DNA of 23,894 nucleotides from a virus. The DNA lies in IMG/VR virus record IMGVR_UViG_3300025138_000354, positions 1-23,894 of that record; one strand, 5' to 3'. Position numbers and translations under genes: made by a program. Below the pieces are notes generated by a model. That model was not told the DNA's origin. It ran no database searches and saw only the letters and a program-made list of their open reading frames with translations. This document shows, one piece after another, positions 1 to 10,200 of the stretch (the stretch's first letter is position 1; the number at the start of each line of letters is the position of its first letter).

Positions 1-423
1 ACAATCTTTGCAACACCGGCTGCAGCATCAGGTTATGTACCTTTTGAAATAAGCCCTGGTGGTGGAAATGTAGATTGTTTAAGTAGAATTTATAAATCTA
101 GTCAGAGTATAACAAGTAATCCTACTTGGGGTACTGCTAAGTTTATTAATGATGGAAAGGTATTACCGCCAATGTCATGGGCTATGTTTGTCTATGATAA
201 ATGCAGAATTGTTGGAAAGGGTGCACCTCGATGGACCATCTCCAATACTACTAACTCATCAGTGGCTGATATATATTTTGAAAGCAAGTATCTAACATAT
301 CTTTTTAAAGACCCAGGAAAGTATATGATAACATTGGAACTTACTGATACGAATGGGAATAAATATAAAAAAGGTAGAAATATCTTAAATATAAAAGAGA
401 TAGAAATATTTCAACAAATTTAA
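1..423 (+). CDS. Virion structural protein, C-terminal part (5' truncated), PKD-like C-terminal domain
   Basis: The reading frame is open from base 1, so only the last 140 residues of a longer protein are visible. A Met at 172 is internal and there is no reason to start there. The last ~60 residues have the strand pattern of a PKD/Ig-like beta sandwich: a Phe-x-x-Pro-Gly-x-Tyr turn, then alternating hydrophobic residues, an Asp-Thr-Asn-Gly-Asn turn and a final strand. Such domains are common at the ends of phage tail and adhesion proteins. It heads a run of virion genes on the same strand, and the next gene begins 15 bases after its stop. A structural role is inferred from this context and the fold pattern; the family is not recognised. 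Confidence 0.6.
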   Translation, partial: TIFATPAAASGYVPFEISPGGGNVDCLSRIYKSSQSITSNPTWGTAKFINDGKVLPPMSWAMFVYDKCRIVGKGAPRWTISNTTNSSVADIYFESKYLTYLFKDPGKYMITLELTDTNGNKYKKGRNILNIKEIEIFQQI

Positions 424-438
424 AACAAATAAAATAAA

Positions 439-1086
439 ATGGCAATCAGCGTAACAGAAATTTTAGGAACCGATTCTTTATCAGGATCGAGGTTAGTTAT
501 TAATGATAACTTCAATGTTCTTGCTAGTGAAATTAATGCAATGGAAGTATATTTTGCTCCAACTGCAGGTACAATCACAAATTTAAATAATCTTTCCACA
601 GAAGCATTAAGAGTTGGTTTAAGTACTATACTGCTTGATATTAATGCTAGTACTTTTGATATTCTAACGAATGTTAAAATGTCAGGTAATTTAAATTTAA
701 ATGGTGGTGGTTTATTCAGAAATGATACAAACCCAACACCACTTAATGATACTACGGCAGGAGGTAATGCAATTAATGTAGGTACAAGTACTGCAATTCC
801 ACCTTATTCAATTAATAGGTGTGGAAATACAGATATTACTTCACCTGTAGATATACAACTTTATCAAGGTGCAGTAGGGCAAGAGATATTCTTTATGTGT
901 ACTGAAGGAAGTGGTGATGTTAAAATAGCTTCACCTAGCGGATTAAACTATATAGTAACAACAGGTACAACTAATACTATTACTTTAAATGCAGTAGGAC
1001 AAACGGTACATCTGGTATCAATTGACAATGGATCAGGCCAAGGTGTTTGGTTTATTGCCGGTGGAACAGGGTATGTATTATCATAA
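439..1086 (+). CDS. Small fibre-like virion protein sharing an N-terminal module with the collagen-like fibre
   Basis: This 215-residue protein has no signal peptide or membrane segment. Residues 1-28 (Glu7-Ile8, Asp12, Ser15, Asn-Phe-Asn near 24-26) closely parallel the N-terminus of the 865-residue fibre protein starting at 11966, which suggests a shared virion-attachment module. The middle is rich in Asn, Thr and Gly. The C-terminal ~90 residues look like a beta-rich tip domain, with Gly-Gln-x-[VI] turns and alternating hydrophobics ending in a Trp-Phe strand. It is probably a short fibre, whisker or baseplate attachment protein. The start at 439 follows an A-rich leader without Shine-Dalgarno. 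The assignment rests on domain pattern and neighbours; no named family is recognised. Confidence 0.65.
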   Translation: MAISVTEILGTDSLSGSRLVINDNFNVLASEINAMEVYFAPTAGTITNLNNLSTEALRVGLSTILLDINASTFDILTNVKMSGNLNLNGGGLFRNDTNPTPLNDTTAGGNAINVGTSTAIPPYSINRCGNTDITSPVDIQLYQGAVGQEIFFMCTEGSGDVKIASPSGLNYIVTTGTTNTITLNAVGQTVHLVSIDNGSGQGVWFIAGGTGYVLS

Positions 1087-1108
1087 TTAATTAAAGAAAA
1101 AACTATAC

Positions 1109-3265
1109 ATGGCAACAACGCCCTTAATCAGAACTCCGCAAGCAGATGGGGGAACATTTTATACGTTCTCTTCCTCTGCTAAAGACTTATCTAGAACTCT
1201 CAATAATGACGAGCTCAAATTAGTCTTTTCTAAATTTGTGCTTCTTAATCTACCAGATATGGATAGATTGGATCCTAATACATTTAGTCAGTTTCAAAAT
1301 TATATGCAATTTGATACTATAGATGGTGCAATATGGAATGGCGGATTAAAAGGTGATCCTAATGTTAATTTTACTGAAAGTCTTCAAAATTACGCGCTGA
1401 ATTTAGAAGAGCTTATTATTAGTGATGCAACATATGATAATACTACAAACTTAACTGTTACAGAAAGGGTATTCTTTAAATGGCTCAAGGAAACCGGAGC
1501 AATAAGATTTAGAGAAGCTACTGTTTTAGAAAAAGCAAGCGGTTTAACCACACCTAGGTTTGTTGAAGAAGATGAAGTTACGTCCGGGACTCGACAATAC
1601 AGAAGAGTTGTTAGATATATTGGTGAAATTGATATTGTAAATAATGTGGATAAAGCCGGAGAAGCTTATACAGAATTATATATTAATGTACCAACAGAGG
1701 TCGGTAGAACACCTACAGTTCTCTTTGATTCTATATCTGATACGAATTATCAACCGTCATTAAAAATCCAAGGTACAAGTGAGTATATAATGGGAAGGAA
1801 TGCCGCAACAGTTCACCCACAAGGATTAGATATGTTTGCATTTTATGATTATGATCAACCGCTACAGGGCACAGGACCTGCAGGTTATCATTTACCTTAT
1901 GTCACGGCTTCACTAACAGACCCATCACAACCAATTTCTGGTGGTAATTGGATGGATGAAACTACCCCACCTAATACTGTAGATTCTTACTTTACAGAAC
2001 CTAATACATTTACTAGTGTTCTTAATGCCAATATTCAAAAAGTTGAAGCGGATTACGATAATCCTCCAGGCTATACTGCATCTGCTTATGTAAGATCTGA
2101 ATTAGATGGAATCTCTGTAGATTTTAATCCTAATGATTATCAACAGATTGTACAAGATGCAACTATAAGTAATATACCACAGTTTAATGGAACTGATTTA
2201 GCTGAATCATTTGAATTTAATGCAGTCTTAGTTTATTATGATATGGTAGACTTAAGTGATTCAAGTAAAACCAAAACAAACTTATACGGTATTTTAATTT
2301 TAGATAATATAACACCTACAACAGATGGTGGTTATATTCAAAGATACCCAAAATATAAACCTAATCTTGTAACAGGCCAAAACGGTAACAGTTATGGATT
2401 TAAAATTAATCTAAGATTTGATGCTTCACCTGGAACGGCGGGTATTGATACAATTGTAAATGATTATAACACATTTTCAATGGGATTATTTTCAGATGCA
2501 TCTGCACAGTTACAAGCATCGGCTCAAATATTTCAAAGACAGCAATTAGAGATAGCTGATATAGAATTAAGATTAGCTGCTGTTGAGAATACTCTTAACT
2601 CAGTTAGTACATCTGCATTCTTACAGTCTCAGATTAATAATTTACAAACACAAATTGATAATGCTTCATTAGCTTTTGCTAGTAGTACTACGTTATTAGA
2701 CTTAATTGCTAAAAATTCTGATGAAATTCAAAAATTAGCCAATGGTGAAGTTGCTACAACTTTACAATACAATACTGATGTTGTTAGACAAGGATCAGGA
2801 ATAAGTGTTAATACTAATACACCAAACCAAATACAAATATCTAATAATGTACAAGCATATAATTTAATGGTTCCTTTTGATAGTAGCGATGTTCAGATTA
2901 CAGCAACGGCACCATTAAATTTAAATGTAGTTGCGCCAAGCGCGTTTGTAGATTTAAGTACATATACCAATATGTTAAGGTTAGATACCATTAATACTGC
3001 AAATGGAGATTTATCCATTTATATTGATGATACTGATACACAGTGGAGAACTGGGCAAACTGTAAGATTAACATTTAATAATATTCTTCTTATAGGATCA
3101 AGAAATATAAAAATATATACTGATGCACCTAGTAGGCTTAACACTGGTTCATTCGGTAAATTAGTTGCAGATATACCTAATTCAAAATTAAGTAATATTC
3201 CAATCATTGATATAATTTGTACAGAGCGAGGCATATTAAATTTTGTATATGATTGCATTAAATAA
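1109..3265 (+). CDS. Large virion structural protein (718 aa) with central coiled coil, probable baseplate or fibre component
   Basis: The 718-residue protein can be divided in three. Residues 1-~450 form a mixed alpha/beta region with an aromatic-rich N-terminus (a Gly-Gly-Thr-Phe-Tyr-Thr-Phe motif near residue 15). Residues ~465-545 form a heptad-like coiled coil rich in Gln, Leu, Ala and Ile, consistent with trimerisation. Residues ~550-718 are beta-rich, with a Gly-Gln-Thr-Val-Arg-Leu strand typical of fibre tip or receptor-binding sandwiches. That layout of anchor, coiled coil and beta head suits a baseplate-attached fibre or wedge protein. The start sits after an A-rich leader with no Shine-Dalgarno. 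It is not matched to a specific T4 protein; a virion role is inferred from architecture and neighbours. Confidence 0.65.
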   Translation: MATTPLIRTPQADGGTFYTFSSSAKDLSRTLNNDELKLVFSKFVLLNLPDMDRLDPNTFSQFQNYMQFDTIDGAIWNGGLKGDPNVNFTESLQNYALNLEELIISDATYDNTTNLTVTERVFFKWLKETGAIRFREATVLEKASGLTTPRFVEEDEVTSGTRQYRRVVRYIGEIDIVNNVDKAGEAYTELYINVPTEVGRTPTVLFDSISDTNYQPSLKIQGTSEYIMGRNAATVHPQGLDMFAFYDYDQPLQGTGPAGYHLPYVTASLTDPSQPISGGNWMDETTPPNTVDSYFTEPNTFTSVLNANIQKVEADYDNPPGYTASAYVRSELDGISVDFNPNDYQQIVQDATISNIPQFNGTDLAESFEFNAVLVYYDMVDLSDSSKTKTNLYGILILDNITPTTDGGYIQRYPKYKPNLVTGQNGNSYGFKINLRFDASPGTAGIDTIVNDYNTFSMGLFSDASAQLQASAQIFQRQQLEIADIELRLAAVENTLNSVSTSAFLQSQINNLQTQIDNASLAFASSTTLLDLIAKNSDEIQKLANGEVATTLQYNTDVVRQGSGISVNTNTPNQIQISNNVQAYNLMVPFDSSDVQITATAPLNLNVVAPSAFVDLSTYTNMLRLDTINTANGDLSIYIDDTDTQWRTGQTVRLTFNNILLIGSRNIKIYTDAPSRLNTGSFGKLVADIPNSKLSNIPIIDIICTERGILNFVYDCIK

Positions 3266-3288
3266 ATAATAAAATTGAAACCTAGATA

Positions 3289-6200
3289 ATGGCTGAAAAT
3301 AATTCAATACAAACAATGCTACCTGAGCTGTTAAGACTCTTTAACAATTCACTGGAGAGCTTTGAGAAAGTTAATCAAGCGATTACATCAAGCAGAGAAT
3401 CTGTAACTGTTAATATTCAAAATAATGACGGGACTAATTCTAGGATTACTATTCCAAGTTTTGGGTTTCTTAAAAACTCAGTTGATAGATTAAATACAAA
3501 TATTAATACTATTACGAATTTTAATGATGGTGATAGTTCTATAAGATTAGCTGATGGTACATTTAGAAAATTAGTTTTAGCTAAGTTACCAACAGAGGCA
3601 CTAGACTTAACTTCATTAAATTCTATTAATGAATTTGACATTAAACCTAATTGGTTTTTTGAAGAATTAATTAATCCTTTATTATATGTAGCCTTTGATA
3701 TTACAGGACAGGCTCCTATTGATACTGAGAGAGCAATTGTCCAAAGATATATTTTAGATACTAATTCTCAAAGTAAAATTAACTTTTTTGAAAATAATTA
3801 TCTTGGAATTTCTTCGATTGATTATAATACATTTTTACAAGAAATTGTAGAAAAAAATATATCTTATGTATTAGATGAAGCTGTTGTAGATTTACCACCT
3901 AGAGATAAAAGATTCTCAGGTAAGTTTAGTGTAATAAGAATTGGTGAGGAGAGTGTTACTCAAACTGTCAATGGTGTAGAACAAACAACTATACAAAAAT
4001 TATATAAGCTTGATAAAATATTTTATACAGATTCAGAAGCTGATTTTGCAGACACTGTTCAACTTAAAGTAGGTGATAGTTTAGAAGTAGTATCAACACC
4101 AATTGATACACGATATACTGTAACACAAATTGATGCAAGTACAAATTCTGTTATTGTTAGATTACAAGAAGGCTCTAGGACTATAAGTATTGGTGCTGAT
4201 GTTTTAAAAATAGGATCTTTAGTAAGCAATACTTTAGAAGTAGATGTTACTGTTGGATTTAATGAAAGGTGTGTAACTTTTATTAAGCCTATTGATCCTG
4301 ATTCTAAAATACCTGCAGTTAACTGGTCTCCAGGTAGTGGGTTTTATACAAATGATTTAACAACTATAAATGCTGCAGGTACTGCACAGACACTTGCTGA
4401 GTATTATCAACAGAATGCTGTTGATTTTGGTAGATACTTATTATCCTTTGCACAAGATAAAATTCCAACAAGTAGAGAAGGAATAGCTCCTAATGCACCA
4501 GTCTTAAATGCTGAGGATTTTACAGTGGCTTTAATAAATGGCCAAGTTAGTAATTCCGATGCGATTGTACAACTTAAAGATTTAAGTAATCAAAAAAGTA
4601 CTATTCAATCAACCTTGTCTGAATTAGATGTGGCTATTGCTCAGAGTAGATCAAAAATACAAACAACTAATTATACTACCGAGGTTGAGCGAGATGCTGA
4701 TAAGAATGCCTTACAAGGTTTAATTACTGAAAGGGCTTCACAAGCAAAATTATATTCTTCAGTAGTAACTGAAATAGATTCATTTGCATCTGATAATTCA
4801 GTAAGCAGTATAACACCTAAGTATAGGGTTAGAGGGTTTTGGGCAATGCCCGAAGAAAAATCAGCACCCGATACAGGTATACAAGATATTATTAAATTTA
4901 AATATCGCTACAGATATCTGTCTGCTGATGGTGCTGCAAATGCAGTTGATCAATTTACATACACAGATGGGAGTGGAACTAGCCAAGGTGCTTTTTCTAA
5001 TTATGTAATAGTAGATAGTGTATTAAGACCTAGAACAAAAAATAGTATAACAGGTTTATATGAGTGGACTCCAATTGATGATGATAATGCAAATTCAGTA
5101 AACATTAATCAATTAGATATTCCAATTAGGAAAGGCGAGCAAGTTGAGATAGAAGTAAAATCTATTTCTGAAGCTGGGTGGCCAGCTAATCCATTAGAAA
5201 GTGAATACAGTACGGCTATCAGAGTTGAATTTCCAGCAGATTTAAGTTCTGACAGTTCTCTTGAATCTATTCTTGCACAAAATCAAGAAGATTTAGCTTT
5301 GGTTGCATTAAATGAAAATTTAGAATCTATAGGATTACCTACTCACTTAAGTAGTTCATTTACAGCAAACGAAACATATTTTGCACATTCATCACCAGTA
5401 ATTGCGTCAGGGTTTTTATCTGAAAATCAAACCCCTATAGATTTATTTACTAAGTTAAATGAAATGCAAAATCAATTAGATTTATTTTCAGAAATACTAA
5501 GTAGCGCACAAGGTGAATTACAAACTACATTAGTAGATGATACTGGTAATACTTTTAATTTAAGAAGAAATAGTACAACTAAAATATTTGCTGGATTCTA
5601 TAGACAACAGGTTAAAGGATTAGATGATCCTAGGGGAGCTGTCGTTTCAAAAACTTATTTTATTAATATTGCAAATACATCACAAACTGCATTACAGTTA
5701 ATAGCAAGAATTACAGGTAATCGTAATAGAATGGTAAAACAATCTGAAAACCCTGCATCTTATAATGCAACCACAAGCCAAGTAGGAGATTTAGTAAATG
5801 GATCTACTATTTTACCAGCAACATATTCATGGTTAGATAATAGCCAGATTAATCAGTCTAATGATAGAGCTACATTTAGAGGTGATGATACAGATTATAA
5901 TACAATAAGAAAATACGATTTAACTCCATTGCTTTTAACCAACCCTAATGTTACTGCTAGTACACGGTATGGTCAAATGGTTTCATTACCGCCATATCAA
6001 TCTACACAAAATAAAAACCAATTTATATATAGTAGATTTTCAGATGTATCTGCAGAAGGCAATTTTTATAGTTATATTAATCCTTCTAAAGATTATACTT
6101 TTAATTTAGATACAGTAGAAAATTTTTATGATGCGCCATCTAACACAGCAGCAGCATCGCCTACAACTGAATTTATTTGGGGTGGTGGATTTTTGGCTAC

Positions 6201-7200
6201 TGGGTTGCCTACAACTAATTCAGGTTATCCAGCCAACGACGATAAGGTTGTTTCAGTTTCAATTGCTCATCCATTTTTGGTAAACTATGCTGCATATAGA
6301 GATGCTTATATTGCCCTCACAGGTGATACTAATACATTACCAGCTACTGCAACCGGTGGTGTTGATTGTAGCGATGCTATTACTGGTGCAGGAAATGGTA
6401 CAGGTGCAGTCTTGTTTAGACAATCAAAATTTGCGCCTCTTCAAATAGATAATTCTTTTGGAACACAGCAAGCAATATATTTAAATGAAAATGTTACTGA
6501 TTTAAATAATTTGGCTACAGGTTTAGGTGGGGTAACTCAATTAATAGTACCTTTTGATAGCGGGCAAACATTACAAGCTAGCCCTTCTCTAACTACAGCC
6601 TCTTTAGTTAATTTATGGGATGCAACTGCACCAGATTATATTACAGGTGGGTATAGTAGAAATGCCAAATGTTCATTTGATGGATTTGATCAATACACGC
6701 TAGGAAAACAAAGTTGTGGATCTTACTTATTTATATCTGCTGATAATCATTTAAATATTCAAGTAGACGGTGATTCAATTCAATCTAGAGAAGTTATACA
6801 ATTTGGTCAACAAAATGCCGTTAGTATACCTTTAGTATTTCAATATAGAATGACTGATTATTTTGGAACTGTTTCCGGAAGTGGTTTAGGAAACGTTGGT
6901 GGAGATTCCACAGGATCTACCGTTAACCTTACCTTTGCTAAAAAAATTGGTTTTGATTTATATCCAAATAATTCAGATGTGGTACAATTTGACATTGAAG
7001 TCTCTGCTAAATATAGATCTGATAGATTAACTTTAGATGTATTTCCTAAGGCAACTGTTACTAAAGGGTTAAATGATTTAGAAAAAGTAGTAGCTGGGTT
7101 AAGGCCTTCATTAACGCAAACAAGAGTTAATAGACAAATCAGACTTACTCAAGAAAGCGCTGGCGGTGGTGGCGGTGGTGGATTTGGTGGAACTCAATAA
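3289..7200 (+). CDS. Very large virion structural protein (1303 aa) with coiled coil, FN3-like domain and poly-glycine tail
   Basis: This is a 1303-residue soluble protein. The N-terminal ~400 residues are mixed. A long heptad-rich segment near residues 425-490 looks like a coiled coil. It is followed around 505-645 by a stretch with a fibronectin type III-like strand pattern ending in a Lys-Ser-Ile-Ser-Glu-Ala-Gly-Trp motif. A second helical segment lies near 720-750, and a long beta-rich, Tyr/Asn-rich region fills the rest. The protein ends in seven consecutive glycines (1292-1298) and Phe-Gly-Gly-Thr-Gln, a flexible tail. Size and neighbours suggest a baseplate wedge or peripheral baseplate protein, and T4 gp7 is a size analogue only. 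No family is recognised. Like the next gene it begins Met-Ala-Glu-Asn. Confidence 0.65.
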   Translation: MAENNSIQTMLPELLRLFNNSLESFEKVNQAITSSRESVTVNIQNNDGTNSRITIPSFGFLKNSVDRLNTNINTITNFNDGDSSIRLADGTFRKLVLAKLPTEALDLTSLNSINEFDIKPNWFFEELINPLLYVAFDITGQAPIDTERAIVQRYILDTNSQSKINFFENNYLGISSIDYNTFLQEIVEKNISYVLDEAVVDLPPRDKRFSGKFSVIRIGEESVTQTVNGVEQTTIQKLYKLDKIFYTDSEADFADTVQLKVGDSLEVVSTPIDTRYTVTQIDASTNSVIVRLQEGSRTISIGADVLKIGSLVSNTLEVDVTVGFNERCVTFIKPIDPDSKIPAVNWSPGSGFYTNDLTTINAAGTAQTLAEYYQQNAVDFGRYLLSFAQDKIPTSREGIAPNAPVLNAEDFTVALINGQVSNSDAIVQLKDLSNQKSTIQSTLSELDVAIAQSRSKIQTTNYTTEVERDADKNALQGLITERASQAKLYSSVVTEIDSFASDNSVSSITPKYRVRGFWAMPEEKSAPDTGIQDIIKFKYRYRYLSADGAANAVDQFTYTDGSGTSQGAFSNYVIVDSVLRPRTKNSITGLYEWTPIDDDNANSVNINQLDIPIRKGEQVEIEVKSISEAGWPANPLESEYSTAIRVEFPADLSSDSSLESILAQNQEDLALVALNENLESIGLPTHLSSSFTANETYFAHSSPVIASGFLSENQTPIDLFTKLNEMQNQLDLFSEILSSAQGELQTTLVDDTGNTFNLRRNSTTKIFAGFYRQQVKGLDDPRGAVVSKTYFINIANTSQTALQLIARITGNRNRMVKQSENPASYNATTSQVGDLVNGSTILPATYSWLDNSQINQSNDRATFRGDDTDYNTIRKYDLTPLLLTNPNVTASTRYGQMVSLPPYQSTQNKNQFIYSRFSDVSAEGNFYSYINPSKDYTFNLDTVENFYDAPSNTAAASPTTEFIWGGGFLATGLPTTNSGYPANDDKVVSVSIAHPFLVNYAAYRDAYIALTGDTNTLPATATGGVDCSDAITGAGNGTGAVLFRQSKFAPLQIDNSFGTQQAIYLNENVTDLNNLATGLGGVTQLIVPFDSGQTLQASPSLTTASLVNLWDATAPDYITGGYSRNAKCSFDGFDQYTLGKQSCGSYLFISADNHLNIQVDGDSIQSREVIQFGQQNAVSIPLVFQYRMTDYFGTVSGSGLGNVGGDSTGSTVNLTFAKKIGFDLYPNNSDVVQFDIEVSAKYRSDRLTLDVFPKATVTKGLNDLEKVVAGLRPSLTQTRVNRQIRLTQESAGGGGGGGFGGTQ

Positions 7201-7219
7201 TAGTCTAATTTATTTTAAC

Positions 7220-7258
7220 TTTATCTTTGGTGAATAAATAAAAAAAGTGAAAGATAAA
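7220..7258 (+). promoter_or_regulatory. Perfect 9-bp inverted repeat reaching the start codon of the 1565-aa gene
   Basis: TTTATCTTT at 7220-7228 is the exact reverse complement of AAAGATAAA at 7250-7258, separated by 21 bases. The right arm includes the A of the ATG at 7258, so as RNA the hairpin would cover the translation start; as DNA it could be an operator. The left arm overlaps TATCTTTG (7222-7229), which fits the Bacteroidota -7 box TAnnTTTG, although no -33 TTTG lies at normal spacing. The stem is AT-rich and would be weak. Confidence 0.35.
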
Positions 7259-10200
7259 TGGCTGAAAACCTATTCGACAAAGCATCATATAGTTTAGTTA
7301 GGACAAACCCTAAATTAACCGCTAATGTAAAAGTAGTATCTGATGGAACAGATATTTACTTAGAATCATTTAGTGCTAATACGAGACTCTCTTCACAAAA
7401 ATTTAAGGCTTTTAAGGTTGATGGAACTAGTACATATGACCAAGATGTTTTTAAATTTTTTGATAATGGCAAATTTCCTATAGAGGCTGCATATGAAATA
7501 TTTCAAGAATATGAAGATGATGCAGTATTATCAACATATGGGAATCAATATGAAATGTTTTATTGCGCTGGTACGAGATCTATAGCATCAGAAAGTTACT
7601 CACAAAGCTTAGGTACTTTAGCACCTCTTTGGTTAAATGAACAGATCCCAAATTATTTTGTAATTTTCAGATTAGACAATCCTGCTGCTGTTAATAATTT
7701 TAGGGCTGTTACGGAAAATGCTGACACCGTAAATGCACAAACATCAGCAGAATTTAGTAAAAATGTATTAGAGAATTGTACTGCAATTAAAACATTTGAT
7801 TTAACTGAAGGTACTACGCTAGGATCTTATATTAGGAATTATAGAAACCAAGAAAGCTTTCCAGAAGTTCCACTTAATATGACTTGGCGAAAAGACGAGC
7901 CTATTCTATGGAATGGAATATCCTACAAGTCTGGTGGATTTACTAGTTCTGGTAACTTTGCATATAAAGATTTAATTGTTAAAGATTCTACTATTATTCA
8001 AGATGAATATTTATTTACACAAGGATTTCAAAATAATGGTATTATTTTAGCTAATCTATTAAATATGGAATTTTTGTTTGATGATCCTACTGCTAGTGAC
8101 TATTCCATAAATAGATATTTTGGAATGTATGTTAATGATATAGAGGAGGGGCAGTTTGATTTATCAGGTGAAGCTTTTTATAAAGGAACATCTACAGAAA
8201 CAACACAACAGCCTAAAATAACAAACGTTACAGAAGTATCACAATTTCTAAATACACCGTTTGAATTAACAAATGAAAATGGTATATTATTATACTTAGA
8301 TCCATTAAAAACAGAAACTATCACAGGGCTACCTACACCTACTAGAGTTAGTGAAGTAGAATCTATATTTTATGTTAAAGATAAAGAAGATGATTTTCAT
8401 ACTATTAAAAAAGGTTCTTTTTGGGAACAGGATCAAATAAGATTATTTGACACTAAAGTAGATATATCATTATTTACTGGATATCAGGAGCCTGATACAT
8501 TTGCTAATGCAAGTATTATTAGTAGTAAAGGCTTTGCACAAATGTATATAAAAGTTTTAGATAATGTTCAAGAAGGTTCTAAGATATCATTTTATGATGG
8601 TGTAGATTTTACTGGTGCGATTTTTGCTGACAGTACAATAGCTACAGTACCGGGTAAATCAATTGAAAGATTTTTTAATCCTAATGGAACTTTACAAGAA
8701 GTTGCTCAATCTATAACATCTGCTATTAATAGAGGTATAAATGAAAATGAAAGATTTTTTGTAGCATCTTATAATGACACAACAGTTTATGTAAAGTCCA
8801 GATTTAGTGGTACAAGATTTAATAGAATGGGCTTTGAATTAGATATTCAATTTCCAGAACAGTTTATACAATTAGAAACATATCCTGTAACAACAGTAGC
8901 TGTACCAGCCAAAACCTTTGTTGGTGGTAATGATGTTAATAATAGTTTATTAAAAGTTGAACTAGGGGATCAGGATAGATTTGTAAAAGGTAATTCAGTT
9001 CAAACAACTGGAGGTTTTGCTGAAATAGGTGATTGGGTTCCATATACTGATGAACCTATTTATGATGGATTTAATCAAATAATTGGATATACTGATATAG
9101 ATAAGTATGCAATTATTACATGCAATAATAATCAGATAATGGTTACGCGATCTGGTCAAGTAGCATTATATTCTGATTACAAACCGTCTTTTGGTAGATT
9201 TTCATTTTTTCCAGTTAAAGATTTTGATTTTGATTTTTATAGTAAGCAGTATAGTCAGAAAGGTGAATTGGATTTTGAAGAATTAGAATATAATAAAACA
9301 ATACCTAATGCAGTTAGGCCTTTTGATATTCCTGATTATGTTGGGGTAGGTCAGACGCCAGAAATTAGAACCTTTTATGATAATGGTGGATTTTATAATC
9401 TTATTGGATTATTAAATGATGACGGGGATGTAACTGAAGATGAATACATTAAAAGTGAATATGACAGATTGCAAGAAAACTTTTTAACTTCACAAGCTGC
9501 AATATCTAGAATTGCGCCATACATTAATAAATGGGCTTGGGTTAATGATGGTAAAGATGTTAGAAATCATCCATATAGACTAGATGTAAATGAAGCATTT
9601 GGTTTAAATAATTTTGCACCATCTAAATGGGATAAAGTACAGGAAGCTAGTGGCTATACTCAAGAGTGGTATTACTTATCTGAATTTCCTTTATATTTTG
9701 ATCAGGCTGCAATTAAAAGTTCATGGAGTTATATTGATACCGCACCTAGCGATAATATTGAAGCTGTACCAGCAACAGGCCAAGCTTTTGTTCCTGGTAC
9801 ATTTCAAGATACAACAGTTAATAACTTTAATAATTATTTTATAATACAAAGATTTACTACAGGTGGTATAACTGAGATTGATAGACAGCTTAGATATGGA
9901 AGATTTAGAGGTGGTAATGAAAAGAATTTTTCCGAAACTTTTTTAAGAGGGGTTAGAATTATAGCAAAACCAAAAGCAATACCAACTCAAAAACCAAACT
10001 TTGATTCTAAAGCATTATCTTATGTACAAGATGGATCGTTTAATGATTATAGGTTTTCTGTAATACTAGTTCCTAATTTACCTAATACACCAGAATTTCA
10101 AGTAAAGTTTATAAAAAATGAAAAGTGGAAAACTGTCGTAATGCTTATATCTATTAATTATGATATACAGTGTTTAAATCAAACAACCGAGTCTATAATT

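Noticed and set aside
9614-9844. Alternative-frame 76-residue open stretch inside the 1565-residue gene
   Set aside because: It lies fully inside the large gene, is hydrophobic by frame shift only, and has no leader.
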